A DNA stretch of 64,000 nt, from the NCBI RefSeq assembly GCF_001434475.1, contig NZ_AZGF01000006.1, positions 1-64,000 on the forward strand, in the 5' to 3' direction. The notes below the pieces were generated by a model. The model ran no database searches, had not been told where the DNA came from, and worked only from the letters and a program-made list of their open reading frames with translations. The translations under genes and the position numbers were made by a program. Of this stretch, positions 35,142-43,710 are shown in pieces; the first letter of the stretch is position 1; each line of letters begins with the position of its first letter. The DNA is from Paucilactobacillus suebicus DSM 5007 = KCTC 3549 (GTDB lineage Bacteria > Bacillota > Bacilli > Lactobacillales > Lactobacillaceae).

Positions 35142-36449
35142 TTATTTGTTGTTAATTAGTGTCTCGTAGTTAGACCACTTACCTTGATACTTAACGTAGT
35201 ACGCTGGTTTTAGGTTAATTACTGAATTAGACTTACGACTATTGCCCCACTCATACTCGATACGCATATCTTGGATATCGGCCGTTTTAATCCCAGCATT
35301 ATTCAAAGACGAAAGCACGTCCTCAGTTGATGGAATGCTTTGCTTTGAGTTGTTAGGAATTGGAACTTCCAAGCTGTACAAAGAGAAGTGATACGTTTGT
35401 TTACCACTCTTCGAATACTTAAAGTTAACAGTTCCATAGCCGCGATCATTATAAATAGGGAAATCCTCAACATAAGTCCGGTAGGTAACTTCCCGATTTT
35501 TCGTACTCATTTCGTCATATCGAATATTTTCTAGCGAAATACCAATTTTAGATAGCTGCTTAAAGCTCTTGGTTAAGAATTGGTTTTCGGCAACTTGGTC
35601 AGTTCTACTGAGGAAATTCTCATATGTTGCCTTGCCATTTTTGCTATTGATAGTCATGCGTTTATCGCTACCGTCAGTATATGTCGTCACGCTGCCCTTT
35701 TTATGAACGGAAACGCTACTAGAACTACTTGTATCAAGAAGAGCATTGGTAAAACTGCTGTCACTCGTCTTAGTCATCATATAACTGTAGACCGGTACTG
35801 AGGTCTTCTTTGGAAAGGCAATGATGACACGCTTGTTGAGTAATTGTTCATCCACCTTAATTCTCTCAGTGCTCTTTTTAGCAACTTGTTTGATCTTATC
35901 GTAATCCGGTTTGCCCTTAATCCTAACTCGATAAACAGTCAGACTACCATCCTTAAGCAAATAAACTTCATGACTGCCGTTAGTTGGAATGACAATTTGA
36001 TCGATTTCACTAATCTTTTTCTGATTAACGGATTGTTTAAACGTCTCGTTAAAAATCGACGTTGTAATGCTGCTAGGATAGTTCAATACCAGAGCATCTT
36101 TCTGATTTAAAACTGCCAAAAATCGCTGGTCATCACCGTTCGAAATTTTAGTGATATGACCAAATGCCATTTTTTCAACCTGTGCTTGAACTGTACTAGA
36201 TAAATTACTCTTTTTTGCGTACAGCAAAGATTGGCCACCAGTTTTGCCGTTACGCACCACTTGATTTGGCAAAAAAGTGTCAGCAATCGTCTTGCTGGTC
36301 AGCTGGCTAGTACTACTAGAACTGCTACTATCGTGTTCCTTGCCAAAACGGGATGGATTGGTCCAAATCAAAAATGATAGTCCTAAACTGACCAAGATAG
36401 CAATCGTTAAAACGATCGGTAGCCAATTACTTCGAATTTTGCGAATCAT
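35142..36449 (-). CDS. walH: WalH (YycH), regulator of the WalK kinase
   Basis: The frame opens at 36521, but I place the start at ATG 36449, behind GGGAGATGAA, so walH overlaps walK by 23 bp. 435 residues with one N-terminal membrane helix (about 6-28) and a large extracellular domain preceded by a serine-rich linker. It pairs with WalI to tune WalK. Overlap with walK implies translational coupling. Confidence 0.88.
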   Translation of the reverse strand: MIRKIRSNWLPIVLTIAILVSLGLSFLIWTNPSRFGKEHDSSSSSSTSQLTSKTIADTFLPNQVVRNGKTGGQSLLYAKKSNLSSTVQAQVEKMAFGHITKISNGDDQRFLAVLNQKDALVLNYPSSITTSIFNETFKQSVNQKKISEIDQIVIPTNGSHEVYLLKDGSLTVYRVRIKGKPDYDKIKQVAKKSTERIKVDEQLLNKRVIIAFPKKTSVPVYSYMMTKTSDSSFTNALLDTSSSSSVSVHKKGSVTTYTDGSDKRMTINSKNGKATYENFLSRTDQVAENQFLTKSFKQLSKIGISLENIRYDEMSTKNREVTYRTYVEDFPIYNDRGYGTVNFKYSKSGKQTYHFSLYSLEVPIPNNSKQSIPSTEDVLSSLNNAGIKTADIQDMRIEYEWGNSRKSNSVINLKPAYYVKYQGKWSNYETLINNK

Positions 36450-38298
36450 CGTCCCATTCATCTCCCTCATACGGTACATATGGCAATGAAATGTAGAAGG
36501 TCGAGCCACGGCCTTCAACACTATCGACCCAGATTTGACCGCCCAGCATATTAATAACTTCCTTAGAGATGGCGAGTCCTAGTCCAGTCCCACCCTGCTT
36601 TCTTGAGCGGGCCTTGTCAACACGGAAGAAGCGATCAAAGACATGCGGAATATCGGCGCGTGGAATTCCCAAACCTTGATCAGAAATACTTAAAATCACA
36701 TGGTTGTGGGTTTCCAGCAGACGGGCAGTAATTACCCCACCATCCGGCGAATACTTAACAGCGTTATTCATCAAGTTATCAACGACTTGGGTGAACTTGT
36801 CAGTATCAACCTCTACCCAAAGGTCCTTCTTGGTGAAGACACGATCAATCGAGTATTTTTTACTTGATTCGTCTTCATTTTCATTTTTCAAAATCATATC
36901 AAAGCGATTCAAAATATAATTGAATAGCTCATTCAAGTTGACGTACTCCAAATCAAGCTTTGAAGTACCGGAATCCATTCGAGACAGGCTGAGCAGATCA
37001 TTAATCATACGAATCATGCGATCTGTTTCATCCTGGACAACTTTCAGGAAGCCTGGTGCAACGTCTGGATCTTCCCAAGCACCGTCGGTTAATGCTTCAA
37101 CATAACTACGCACACTGGTTAATGGTGTCCGCAATTCGTGTGACACGTTAGAAACAAATTGTTTCCGATCTCGATCAACTTTTTGCTGCTCGGTAATATC
37201 ATGTAGCACACAGACTAAGCCACTAATGAACCCGGATTCTCGCTGAATTAGTGAGAAGTAGGCGTGTAAGATCAATTCACGATTACCACTGGACAAATCA
37301 ATGATAACTTCGTCCTGATTATCTAGTAGTTCACGAATTGTGTAGTCTTTACGGATATCAAGAACGTCTAGAATGGATTTACTACGGACTTCATCAGGTG
37401 TCGTTGACAATAGATCAGCCGCTGTTTCGTTAATAATTGTCACGTTTCCACGACGATCAGTAGCGAGAACTCCATCAGACATGTGCGTTAGCACTCCGTC
37501 CAATCTCCGTCGTTCGGCTTCAGTAGAGTCTTGAGCCTCTTCAACACGCACTGACAAGTTATTAACTGCACCTGCCAGTTGACCCAATTCGTCATTTCCA
37601 TAAACGTGCACTTGACCAGAAAAGTCCCCACGAGCGATTCGGATAGTCTGTTTCTTCATTTCATCGATCGGCCGGGTTATTGCCCGGGAAATAACTATTG
37701 CCATGAATAATCCTAAGATGATCGCAACTAGCGCGGCTGACAGATAAATCAACGTGATACTGTTAATATTCGCGTACACGCTTTCTAGGTTAGCCTTAAT
37801 GTAGAGCACACCAACCACGTTATTATTACTGCTGGACGTGTTCAGCAACGGAACCGCCGAAACATAGTAGCGGGTATTGTTGGAATCATCGTACACATTT
37901 TGATTGTATGAACGGTTATTATAGATGGCATTCTTAACGTTCTCATCGGTCGTCTTTTCACCGACAATCGACTGATTGTTAACGTTACTGGTACCACGAA
38001 TGACGCCTTTACTGTCAAAGACACGAATTTCGGTGATGTTCGAATTGTTAACATCAGATAAAATCTGAGAAATTTGCTTATTTGCAGACTTCGTATTCGT
38101 CCGTACTAGCTGTTCAGACAAAGAGTTATCGACATATGATGGTAATTCAATTTGTTGTTTAAATGTACTGAGATTTTGACGTTCCAATTGACGCACAAAA
38201 ACCGCCCCAACGACTTCCAGCGTTAATATCAGCATTAGCGCAAAAACGAGAGCGATTTTAAAGTGAATCGATTGAAAGAATTTAATCTTGCTGTTCAA
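36427..38298 (-). CDS. walK: WalK sensor histidine kinase
   Basis: 623 residues from a TTG start behind AGGAG. Two membrane helices (about 10-32 and 183-205) enclose an extracellular Cache-like domain. HAMP (about 205-258), PAS (about 262-370), HisKA with phospho-His in VSNVSHELRTPL (about 388) and HATPase with DNLMNNAVKYSP and GTGLGLAI boxes follow. WalK is the essential kinase controlling cell-wall hydrolases with WalR. The domain order and length are standard. Confidence 0.95.
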   Translation of the reverse strand: MNSKIKFFQSIHFKIALVFALMLILTLEVVGAVFVRQLERQNLSTFKQQIELPSYVDNSLSEQLVRTNTKSANKQISQILSDVNNSNITEIRVFDSKGVIRGTSNVNNQSIVGEKTTDENVKNAIYNNRSYNQNVYDDSNNTRYYVSAVPLLNTSSSNNNVVGVLYIKANLESVYANINSITLIYLSAALVAIILGLFMAIVISRAITRPIDEMKKQTIRIARGDFSGQVHVYGNDELGQLAGAVNNLSVRVEEAQDSTEAERRRLDGVLTHMSDGVLATDRRGNVTIINETAADLLSTTPDEVRSKSILDVLDIRKDYTIRELLDNQDEVIIDLSSGNRELILHAYFSLIQRESGFISGLVCVLHDITEQQKVDRDRKQFVSNVSHELRTPLTSVRSYVEALTDGAWEDPDVAPGFLKVVQDETDRMIRMINDLLSLSRMDSGTSKLDLEYVNLNELFNYILNRFDMILKNENEDESSKKYSIDRVFTKKDLWVEVDTDKFTQVVDNLMNNAVKYSPDGGVITARLLETHNHVILSISDQGLGIPRADIPHVFDRFFRVDKARSRKQGGTGLGLAISKEVINMLGGQIWVDSVEGRGSTFYISLPYVPYEGDEWDDDSQNSK

Positions 38299-38312
38299 GA
38301 TATGTGGTACTC

Positions 38313-39014
38313 CTAGTCATTTTCAGGATTGTTCAAGTAATATCCAACCCCCCGACGCGTGATTAACCACGTTGGGTGGCTTGGATTATCCTCAATTTTT
38401 TCACGAAGACGACGGACAGTCACATCGACAGTCCGCACATCACCGAAATAGTCATAGCCCCATACGGTTTGGAGCAAATGTTCACGTGTCATTACTTGGC
38501 CAATGTGTTGGGCTAAGTAGTGCAATAATTCGAACTCACGGTGAGTCAATTCAATATTTTCACCACGCTTAGAAACAGTGTATGCTTCCGGATGGATCGT
38601 TAAATCGCCAACAGTAATGTCGGCATTCTCATCTGGTTCAGCAGATTCGACCGTCTCCTGACGACGCAGGTTAGCTTTAACCCGCGCAACCAGTTCACGG
38701 TTAGAAAATGGTTTAGTGACATAGTCATCAGCACCTAGTTCGAGGCCCAAAACCTTGTCCAGTTCTGAATCTTTAGCTGTCACCATGATAATTGGTGTCG
38801 TATGATTAGCCCGTACTCGTTTGGCAACTTCGAGGCCATCAACCTTTGGTAACATTAAATCCAAAACAATCAGATCAGGGTTTTCGCTTTCAACCTTTTC
38901 CAGGGCTTCCTCACCATCGTACGCAACGACGACGTCAAAACCCTCCTTCGCTAGATTGAACTTAATGATGTCAGAAATTGGTTTTTCATCATCAACCACT
39001 AAAACTTTCTTCAT
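38313..39014 (-). CDS. walR: WalR response regulator
   Basis: 233 residues. Receiver domain (1-118) with acidic pocket DDE (8-10) and phospho-acceptor Asp in LIVLDLMLP (about 53). OmpR/PhoB winged helix at the C-terminus (about 132-230, [13 protein letters not shown] and [15 protein letters not shown]). It is the first gene of the six-gene wal operon and the only essential response regulator in most relatives. Confidence 0.95.
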   Translation of the reverse strand: MKKVLVVDDEKPISDIIKFNLAKEGFDVVVAYDGEEALEKVESENPDLIVLDLMLPKVDGLEVAKRVRANHTTPIIMVTAKDSELDKVLGLELGADDYVTKPFSNRELVARVKANLRRQETVESAEPDENADITVGDLTIHPEAYTVSKRGENIELTHREFELLHYLAQHIGQVMTREHLLQTVWGYDYFGDVRTVDVTVRRLREKIEDNPSHPTWLITRRGVGYYLNNPEND

Positions 39015-39096
39015 ATGATAAGTTCCTCCACAATTAATTCACTCAATTTATTATTACTAGTCATTTTGTTTTCTTCATATCTTCACAAGTAGTTTT

Positions 39097-39105
39097 ATTA
39101 TACCA
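39097..39105 (-). promoter_or_regulatory. extended -10 promoter of the wal operon
   Basis: On the minus strand TGGTATAAT is an extended -10 box about 80 bp upstream of walR. No good -35 is visible, which fits an extended -10 promoter. Confidence 0.55.
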
Positions 39106-39188
39106 CATGACAAATATTGCGCATTATAGGTAGTTCTTCTTCAAAAAGTTAGAATTCTCTCATTTTACATTTTTTTCAAAAAACAGTG

Positions 39189-39218
39189 TTGACGTACGTC
39201 TGTCTAAAATGATATTAT
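39189..39218 (+). promoter_or_regulatory. tRNA-Lys promoter
   Basis: TTGACG (39189-39194) and TATTAT (39213-39218) are 18 bp apart and end 24 bp before the tRNA. Confidence 0.7.
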
Positions 39219-39242
39219 ATTCTAGTCGATAAGATATGACAT

Positions 39243-39315
39243 GGGCAGTTAGCTCAGCTGGCAGAGCAACGGACTCTTAATCCGTGGGTCCAGGGTTCGA
39301 TCCCCTGACTGCCCA
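39243..39315 (+). tRNA. tRNA-Lys (anticodon CTT)
   Basis: 73 nt with a 7-bp acceptor stem (GGGCAGT/ACTGCCC) and discriminator A. The anticodon loop CTCTTAA is closed by ACGGA/TCCGT, and the T loop is GTTCGATC. The anticodon CTT reads AAG. CCA is not encoded. It stands alone between walR and an accessory island; tRNA genes often mark insertion points, but no integrase is seen. Confidence 0.95.
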
Positions 39316-39327
39316 TCAATCAACAAT

Positions 39328-39376
39328 TAGCTTGTTATTACGCCGTGGTAAAACACCGTAGTGACAAGCTTTTTTC
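39328..39376 (+). terminator. terminator of tRNA-Lys
   Basis: AGCTTGTTATTACG pairs, with small mismatches, with CGTAGTGACAAGCT, and T6 follows. Confidence 0.8.
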
Positions 39377-39491
39377 TTGCATAGATTTTATACCAAACGA
39401 ATAAAAAATGATACTTATTTTTTCATTTAATTGGTGCACAGTCAGTGGGCTGTGTACATTTTTTCAATCTACTTAGATAATCACGTCAAAA

Positions 39492-39610
39492 AAACAGCAT
39501 TATATCTGCCATCCAGGTAGTTATAATACTGTTTTTTGATATCTATTTATTTTCTTCAACTAAACCTTTCTTATTTATCACCGTTTAATTCAACCAATAT
39601 TTGTTCACGT
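39492..39610. repeat. left copy of a 119-bp direct repeat
   Basis: Nearly identical to 41342-41460 (a few substitutions only, offset 1850 bp). It contains a terminator-like hairpin (AACAGCATTATA with TATAATACTGTT, then T6) and the last codons of the zinc-ribbon frame. The two copies bracket the RhuM gene. Confidence 0.8.
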
Positions 39611-39765
39611 CTGCCAATTGAAGCACCTACAATATATCTACCACAATTATTACAGAAACATGCATCATCATTTTTAAATCCACATTTTGGACATTTTTCA
39701 TAAGTTAGCCTCTCTTCATCTGTTTTATTTTTCGTACTGCAATTTGATATACTGAAAGAGCACAA
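39571..39765 (-). CDS. small zinc-ribbon protein, possibly a remnant
   Basis: 64 codons. CPKCGFKNDDACFCNNCGRY (about residues 25-44) is a double CxxC zinc ribbon, the type found at the start of many lactobacillar membrane proteins. The N-terminal 20 residues are not conserved-looking and no clear ribosome site is present, so the real gene may begin later or be a leftover. Only its 3' end is repeated at 41410-41460. Confidence 0.45.
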   Translation of the reverse strand: MCSFSISNCSTKNKTDEERLTYEKCPKCGFKNDDACFCNNCGRYIVGASIGRREQILVELNGDK

Positions 39766-40260
39766 AAGAGTTTAATAAATGATATCTGGTATTTTAGAAA
39801 CTGAAACGCTTGAAATTTGCTAGTCAAGCAAAAAAATTGGCATTTAACCACTCGAAAATTCTTCAGAATATGCAAAATAAACATAATCATTTTTTCAATA
39901 TCTCCAAACAACAAAAGCAAGATAATCAATGAAAAAAAGTACGGATGAAGACGCACAGAATGCTGTGCCGTGATTTCAGAGAACAAACAAAGATGCAAAA
40001 CAAGCGTTAAAGTATTAGCTTCTGGCACTGCTACCCTATCAAGTAGCATCGTTTCAGTTAATAATGTCGTTCATCACCTAAACCACTCATTCCCAGTTAC
40101 AGGCTTTCATGTCGATAATCACACATATTACATTGGAGAACAGGATTTCAGCAGACAAACATCATGAATTACATCAAACGAGCACAACGACTACGTAAAT
40201 AAAAAAGGCTATCCACTGAGCAGATAGTCGAAACACTCTTAAAGGAGATAACACACAACT
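39766..40260. other. non-coding stretch upstream of the RhuM gene
   Basis: Open frames here (for example 39970-40167) lack ribosome sites and look like noise or gene remnants. A tiny frame near 40164-40202 (12 codons, basic) ends just before an A-rich run. AGGAG at 40242-40246 serves the RhuM gene. No promoter is certain. Confidence 0.35.
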
Positions 40261-41277
40261 ATGGATAAACAGGCAAAATTTTTACTGTATAAAACAGAGC
40301 GCGGAAATGTAGGCATCAACGTGATTATTTCTGACAATACGATATGGACAACTCAAAAATCTATTTCACAGCTATTTGATGTAAGTATTCCAACAATTAG
40401 CCGCCATTTTAAAACTATTTTTGATAGTGGTGAATTAGATGAAAAAGTGGTTGTTACAAAAAATGTAATAACCACTCAACATGGAGCATTAAAAGGAAAA
40501 ACGCAATCCAGGGAAACAAATTTTTATAATCTTGACGCTATTATCTCAGTAGGTTACCGTGTCAATTCTTTACAAGCTACCCGCTTTCGGCAATGGGCTA
40601 CTCAAACACTAAAAGAGTACATGATAAAGGGCTTTGTACTTGATGATGAACGTTTAAAACAAGGTTCTAACCTATTAGACAAAGATTACTTTGATGAATT
40701 ACTTGAACGAGTTCGCTCTATCAGAGCTAGCGAACGCCGTATTTGGTTAAAAGTTACTGATATTTTTGCTGAAATTAGTTCTGACTATGATAAAGATAGT
40801 CCAGTAGCAAAACAGTTTTATGCTACCGTTCAAAATAAGTTTCATTACGCCATCACTGGTCACACCGCCGCTGAAATTATCAACGAGCAAGCAGATCACA
40901 CTAAACCACATATGGGACTGACTACTTGGAAAAATTCACCAAATGGCCGTGTATTAAAAAGCGATTCTCAAGTTGCTAAAAATTACCTCGACAAAAAGCA
41001 GATTACAGCCTTAGAACGTAACGTATCAAGCTACTTTGACTATATCGAGGATTTAATTGAACGTCGTAACGCATTTACCATGTCTGAATTTGCTGATAGC
41101 ATCGATCGGTTTCTAACGTTCCGTGAATATAAAGTACTACCCAATAACGGATCTGTATCAATGAAAACTGCCAAAAGTAAAGCTTCTGCTGAATACGATG
41201 AATTCAACAAAACACAGAAAATCAATTCTGATTTTGATAAACAGGTAAAAAAAATGATTGATTCTGATAAAGAATAA
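40261..41277 (+). CDS. RhuM-family (virulence-associated, DNA-binding-like) protein
   Basis: 338 residues with the RhuM pattern. An N-terminal beta part (GNVGINVIISDNTIWTTQKS) leads into a wHTH-like segment (LFDVSIPTISRHF, about 39-51), and a central NLDAIISVGYRVNS (about 90-103) is followed by FRQWATQTLKEYMIKGF. The C-terminal half is helical. The family is widespread on islands and mobile elements and its molecular role is not known; some members sit near defence genes. Here it is a lone cargo gene between 119-bp direct repeats. Confidence 0.85.
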   Translation: MDKQAKFLLYKTERGNVGINVIISDNTIWTTQKSISQLFDVSIPTISRHFKTIFDSGELDEKVVVTKNVITTQHGALKGKTQSRETNFYNLDAIISVGYRVNSLQATRFRQWATQTLKEYMIKGFVLDDERLKQGSNLLDKDYFDELLERVRSIRASERRIWLKVTDIFAEISSDYDKDSPVAKQFYATVQNKFHYAITGHTAAEIINEQADHTKPHMGLTTWKNSPNGRVLKSDSQVAKNYLDKKQITALERNVSSYFDYIEDLIERRNAFTMSEFADSIDRFLTFREYKVLPNNGSVSMKTAKSKASAEYDEFNKTQKINSDFDKQVKKMIDSDKE

Positions 41278-41341
41278 ATACCTAGTCCAAAGCCAGCAAA
41301 TTAATAATCATTTTTTTAATAATCTAAGACACACATCATAG

Positions 41342-41460
41342 AAACAGCATTATATCTGCCATCCAGGTAGTTATAATACTGTTTTTTGATATCTATTTAT
41401 TTTTTTCAACTAAACTTTTCTTATTTATCACCATTTAATTTAAACAATGTTTGTCAACGT
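41342..41460. repeat. right copy of the 119-bp direct repeat
   Basis: Second copy of the repeat at 39492-39610. It stops abruptly at 41460, about 70 bp before the surface-protein start, so the 3' end of the zinc-ribbon gene is duplicated but not its body. Confidence 0.8.
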
Positions 41461-41472
41461 ATGGTAACCGTA

Positions 41473-41494
41473 CCCCCCCATTATATAATCGGGG
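41473..41494 (+). promoter_or_regulatory. -10 box in a palindrome behind a seven-C tract
   Basis: C7 (41473-41479) is followed by ATTATATAAT (41480-41489, perfectly palindromic), which holds TATAAT at 41484-41489. CCCC on the left pairs with GGGG on the right (41491-41494). No consensus -35 is visible. The C-run lies in the promoter spacer of the surface protein. Confidence 0.5.
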
Positions 41495-41528
41495 TAAGCA
41501 ATGGTTAAAAATGAATTGGGGGATAACA

Positions 41529-43340
41529 ATGGAGAAGAATAATAAGTATTTATCAGTAAAAAGTGCAATGTTATTGGCAAGTTTTGGTATTTTCGGCTAC
41601 ACCGCGGCAAACGCAAATCACACGGTCCACGCCGATGTAGTTCCCACCGCTGCACAATCTTCAAGCGCGGCGGCTGCAAGCAGTAATGTTGATAGTGCTC
41701 AGGCAGCGGTGTCAAGTGCAGCCGATACTTTAAGTACTGCTTCTGCTGCGTATTCCACCGCTAGTGCTGCTGCCAGCTCTGCAAACGATGCGTTGGCTGC
41801 AGCATCTAGTGCCGGTGTTGAAGCAACACCTGAACATATTCAACAAGTTCAAAGCGAAGTCAACAGCCAATCTGATGTTACCAGTAGTGCTAATGATCGA
41901 GTTGCGGCCGATCGGACTAACGTAACAAACCAAGAAAGTGCTGTAAACTCAGCTCAAGCGGCTAAAACAACGGCAGATAATGCGGTTACCGCTCAACAGA
42001 CAGTAGTTGATCAGGCTCAAAGTGCCGTCACTAGCGATTCAAATTCAATCGACGCCATGAACCCAACTTTAATTGCTAAAAATTTAACAGACGCACAAAA
42101 TAATTTGTCAGCAGATACAGCCGCTGAGAGTGCTGCGTCCGACGCAGTAACATCAGCCAGCGCTGCTGCCGCATCCGACGCAGCTGTCTACAGTGCAGCT
42201 CAGGCAACCGAAGATTCAGCTAGCGATACAATGAACTCTTTAATTGCCATTGAAAACACAGCTAAAGCAGCCTACAGCGACGCATTGGCAGCCGAAACTG
42301 GTGCTTTTGATGAAACAATGATCGCGGCCATTAATGCACAGGCGGCAGCGGCTACAGCTACCAAAAATGCAGTTGATGCTGCAACGGTCTTTATGAACGC
42401 ACAAATAGCAGCTAACAGTGCCCTTGCAACTTCTCAAAGTTCACAAGCAGCCTTAACCGCTGCACAAGATACACTAGCTACCGCACAACAAAAAGTTCAA
42501 GATGATCAAGTTGCTTTGCTTGAGGCAGAACAATCCATGGCAGTACTGCTAGCGGCTGAGCAACAACTAGCCGATGATCAGGCTACTTTAACGTCAGAGC
42601 AAGCAACGTTAACTGATCTGCAAACCACGGCGGCAGACCGAGCCACTGATCTGGCTAACGCACAAACTGCACTTGATGAAGCTGAAAACCAGTTAGTTTC
42701 AGACGGTAACACTGCAGCAACGGATCAACAAGAATTGACCACTCTTCAACGTCAATTGGCAACATTAACACAACTTGCACAAAATTTAGCTGATGCCCAA
42801 ACCGCAGCAGACGCTGCCAATGCAGCACTTGATCAAGCAACCTCAGCATATGCTAGCGCTCAAGCAGCGTACGATGAAGCACTACAAAATTACCACGTAG
42901 CTGTAGCAATTGACGACGCTATCCAACAACAAGAAAACAACAACGGTAACACTGACAATGGTGGTACTACCGATAATAATGCGTCAACTGGTGATGATAG
43001 TAATTCTGATACTAACGGTAATGGCTCGACTGATAGTAACAATACAACCGGCGTTACTACTGGTAACGATGAATCAACGGGCACATCACAAGGTTCATCA
43101 GTAACACAAGTAACAAATTCAAATAATATCGTTAAACCAGCTAAAGTTGAACAAGCTGTAGCCACTAAAGTAACTGCAACTCCCGTTAAGAAGATGACCA
43201 CAAACAAAAAGGCTTCTTCCAATGCATTACCGCAAACTGGTGACGCTAATAACAATGAAGTTGCGGCTTTAGGACTAGGAATGTTAACGTTGACTACTCT
43301 GTTAGGAATGTTTGGACTACGTAAAAAATATACTAATTAG
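41529..43340 (+). CDS. LPQTG-anchored, Ala/Ser-rich surface protein
   Basis: The frame opens at 41451, but the ATG at 41529 follows GGGGG and begins a proper signal peptide (603 residues). Residues 1-38 are an export signal (MLLASFGIFGYTAANA). Residues 45-475 are extremely rich in Ala, Ser, Thr, Asp and Gln with long heptad-like helices, predicted as an extended coiled coil or stalk without strict tandem repeats. Residues 480-545 are Asn/Asp/Gly/Thr-rich. The C-terminus is LPQTGDANNNE, a hydrophobic helix and RKK, the sortase A anchor. It is probably an adhesin or cell-surface fibre. It was likely gained with the neighbouring island. Confidence 0.88.
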   Translation: MEKNNKYLSVKSAMLLASFGIFGYTAANANHTVHADVVPTAAQSSSAAAASSNVDSAQAAVSSAADTLSTASAAYSTASAAASSANDALAAASSAGVEATPEHIQQVQSEVNSQSDVTSSANDRVAADRTNVTNQESAVNSAQAAKTTADNAVTAQQTVVDQAQSAVTSDSNSIDAMNPTLIAKNLTDAQNNLSADTAAESAASDAVTSASAAAASDAAVYSAAQATEDSASDTMNSLIAIENTAKAAYSDALAAETGAFDETMIAAINAQAAAATATKNAVDAATVFMNAQIAANSALATSQSSQAALTAAQDTLATAQQKVQDDQVALLEAEQSMAVLLAAEQQLADDQATLTSEQATLTDLQTTAADRATDLANAQTALDEAENQLVSDGNTAATDQQELTTLQRQLATLTQLAQNLADAQTAADAANAALDQATSAYASAQAAYDEALQNYHVAVAIDDAIQQQENNNGNTDNGGTTDNNASTGDDSNSDTNGNGSTDSNNTTGVTTGNDESTGTSQGSSVTQVTNSNNIVKPAKVEQAVATKVTATPVKKMTTNKKASSNALPQTGDANNNEVAALGLGMLTLTTLLGMFGLRKKYTN

Positions 43341-43366
43341 AAGACTCAAACTACCTCAGTAAATAA

Positions 43367-43400
43367 AAGTTCCATGATCAATTATCGGTCATGGAACTTT
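43367..43400 (+). terminator. terminator of the surface-protein gene
   Basis: AAAGTTCCATGA (43367-43378) pairs with TCATGGAACTTT (43389-43400), followed by TT and AT-rich sequence. Confidence 0.8.
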
Positions 43401-43710
43401 TTATATGCAATTCTGTAAAGTAAAATACCAAACTCGCAAATTTAACACATAACTGGCCGAATTTAGACCAAACTGGTACAAAAATACCACTTTTAACATC
43501 AAAATAGGTTAAATTTGACTACTTTTGGTAAATGTTTACCAATAATCAGGCGAATTTTCAAAATTCTTGTATGTCAATTCCACAAATCTTCAATTTCTAT
43601 GCAAAACTGATTGAACTTCAATCTAATTTCCTCAAAAATCGCTCAATATTGACCTATTTTGGCAAAAATTGGGATATATTCGGCCATCTTTGTCGTTTAT
43701 AAATAAGCAA
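43401..43710. other. non-coding, repeat-like stretch
   Basis: No gene. TTGGTAAA/TTTACCAA forms an 8-bp perfect inverted repeat with a 2-nt centre (43525-43542). Short similar words recur, such as variants of CAAAATAGG and CCTATTTTGG, but I can align no full repeat unit. It lies 3' to both flanking genes, so it is unlikely to be a promoter region. Confidence 0.4.

Noticed and set aside
39705-40049. Minus-strand open frame of 114 codons upstream of the RhuM gene
   Set aside because: It overlaps the zinc-ribbon frame, has no ribosome site and its composition looks like chance translation of AT-rich DNA.
40261-41277. RhuM gene as a toxin-antitoxin or restriction module
   Set aside because: No partner gene lies within the repeats and the family function is unknown.
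42890-43255. Minus-strand open frame of 121 codons inside the surface-protein gene
   Set aside because: It is a shadow of the strongly biased coding sequence on the plus strand.
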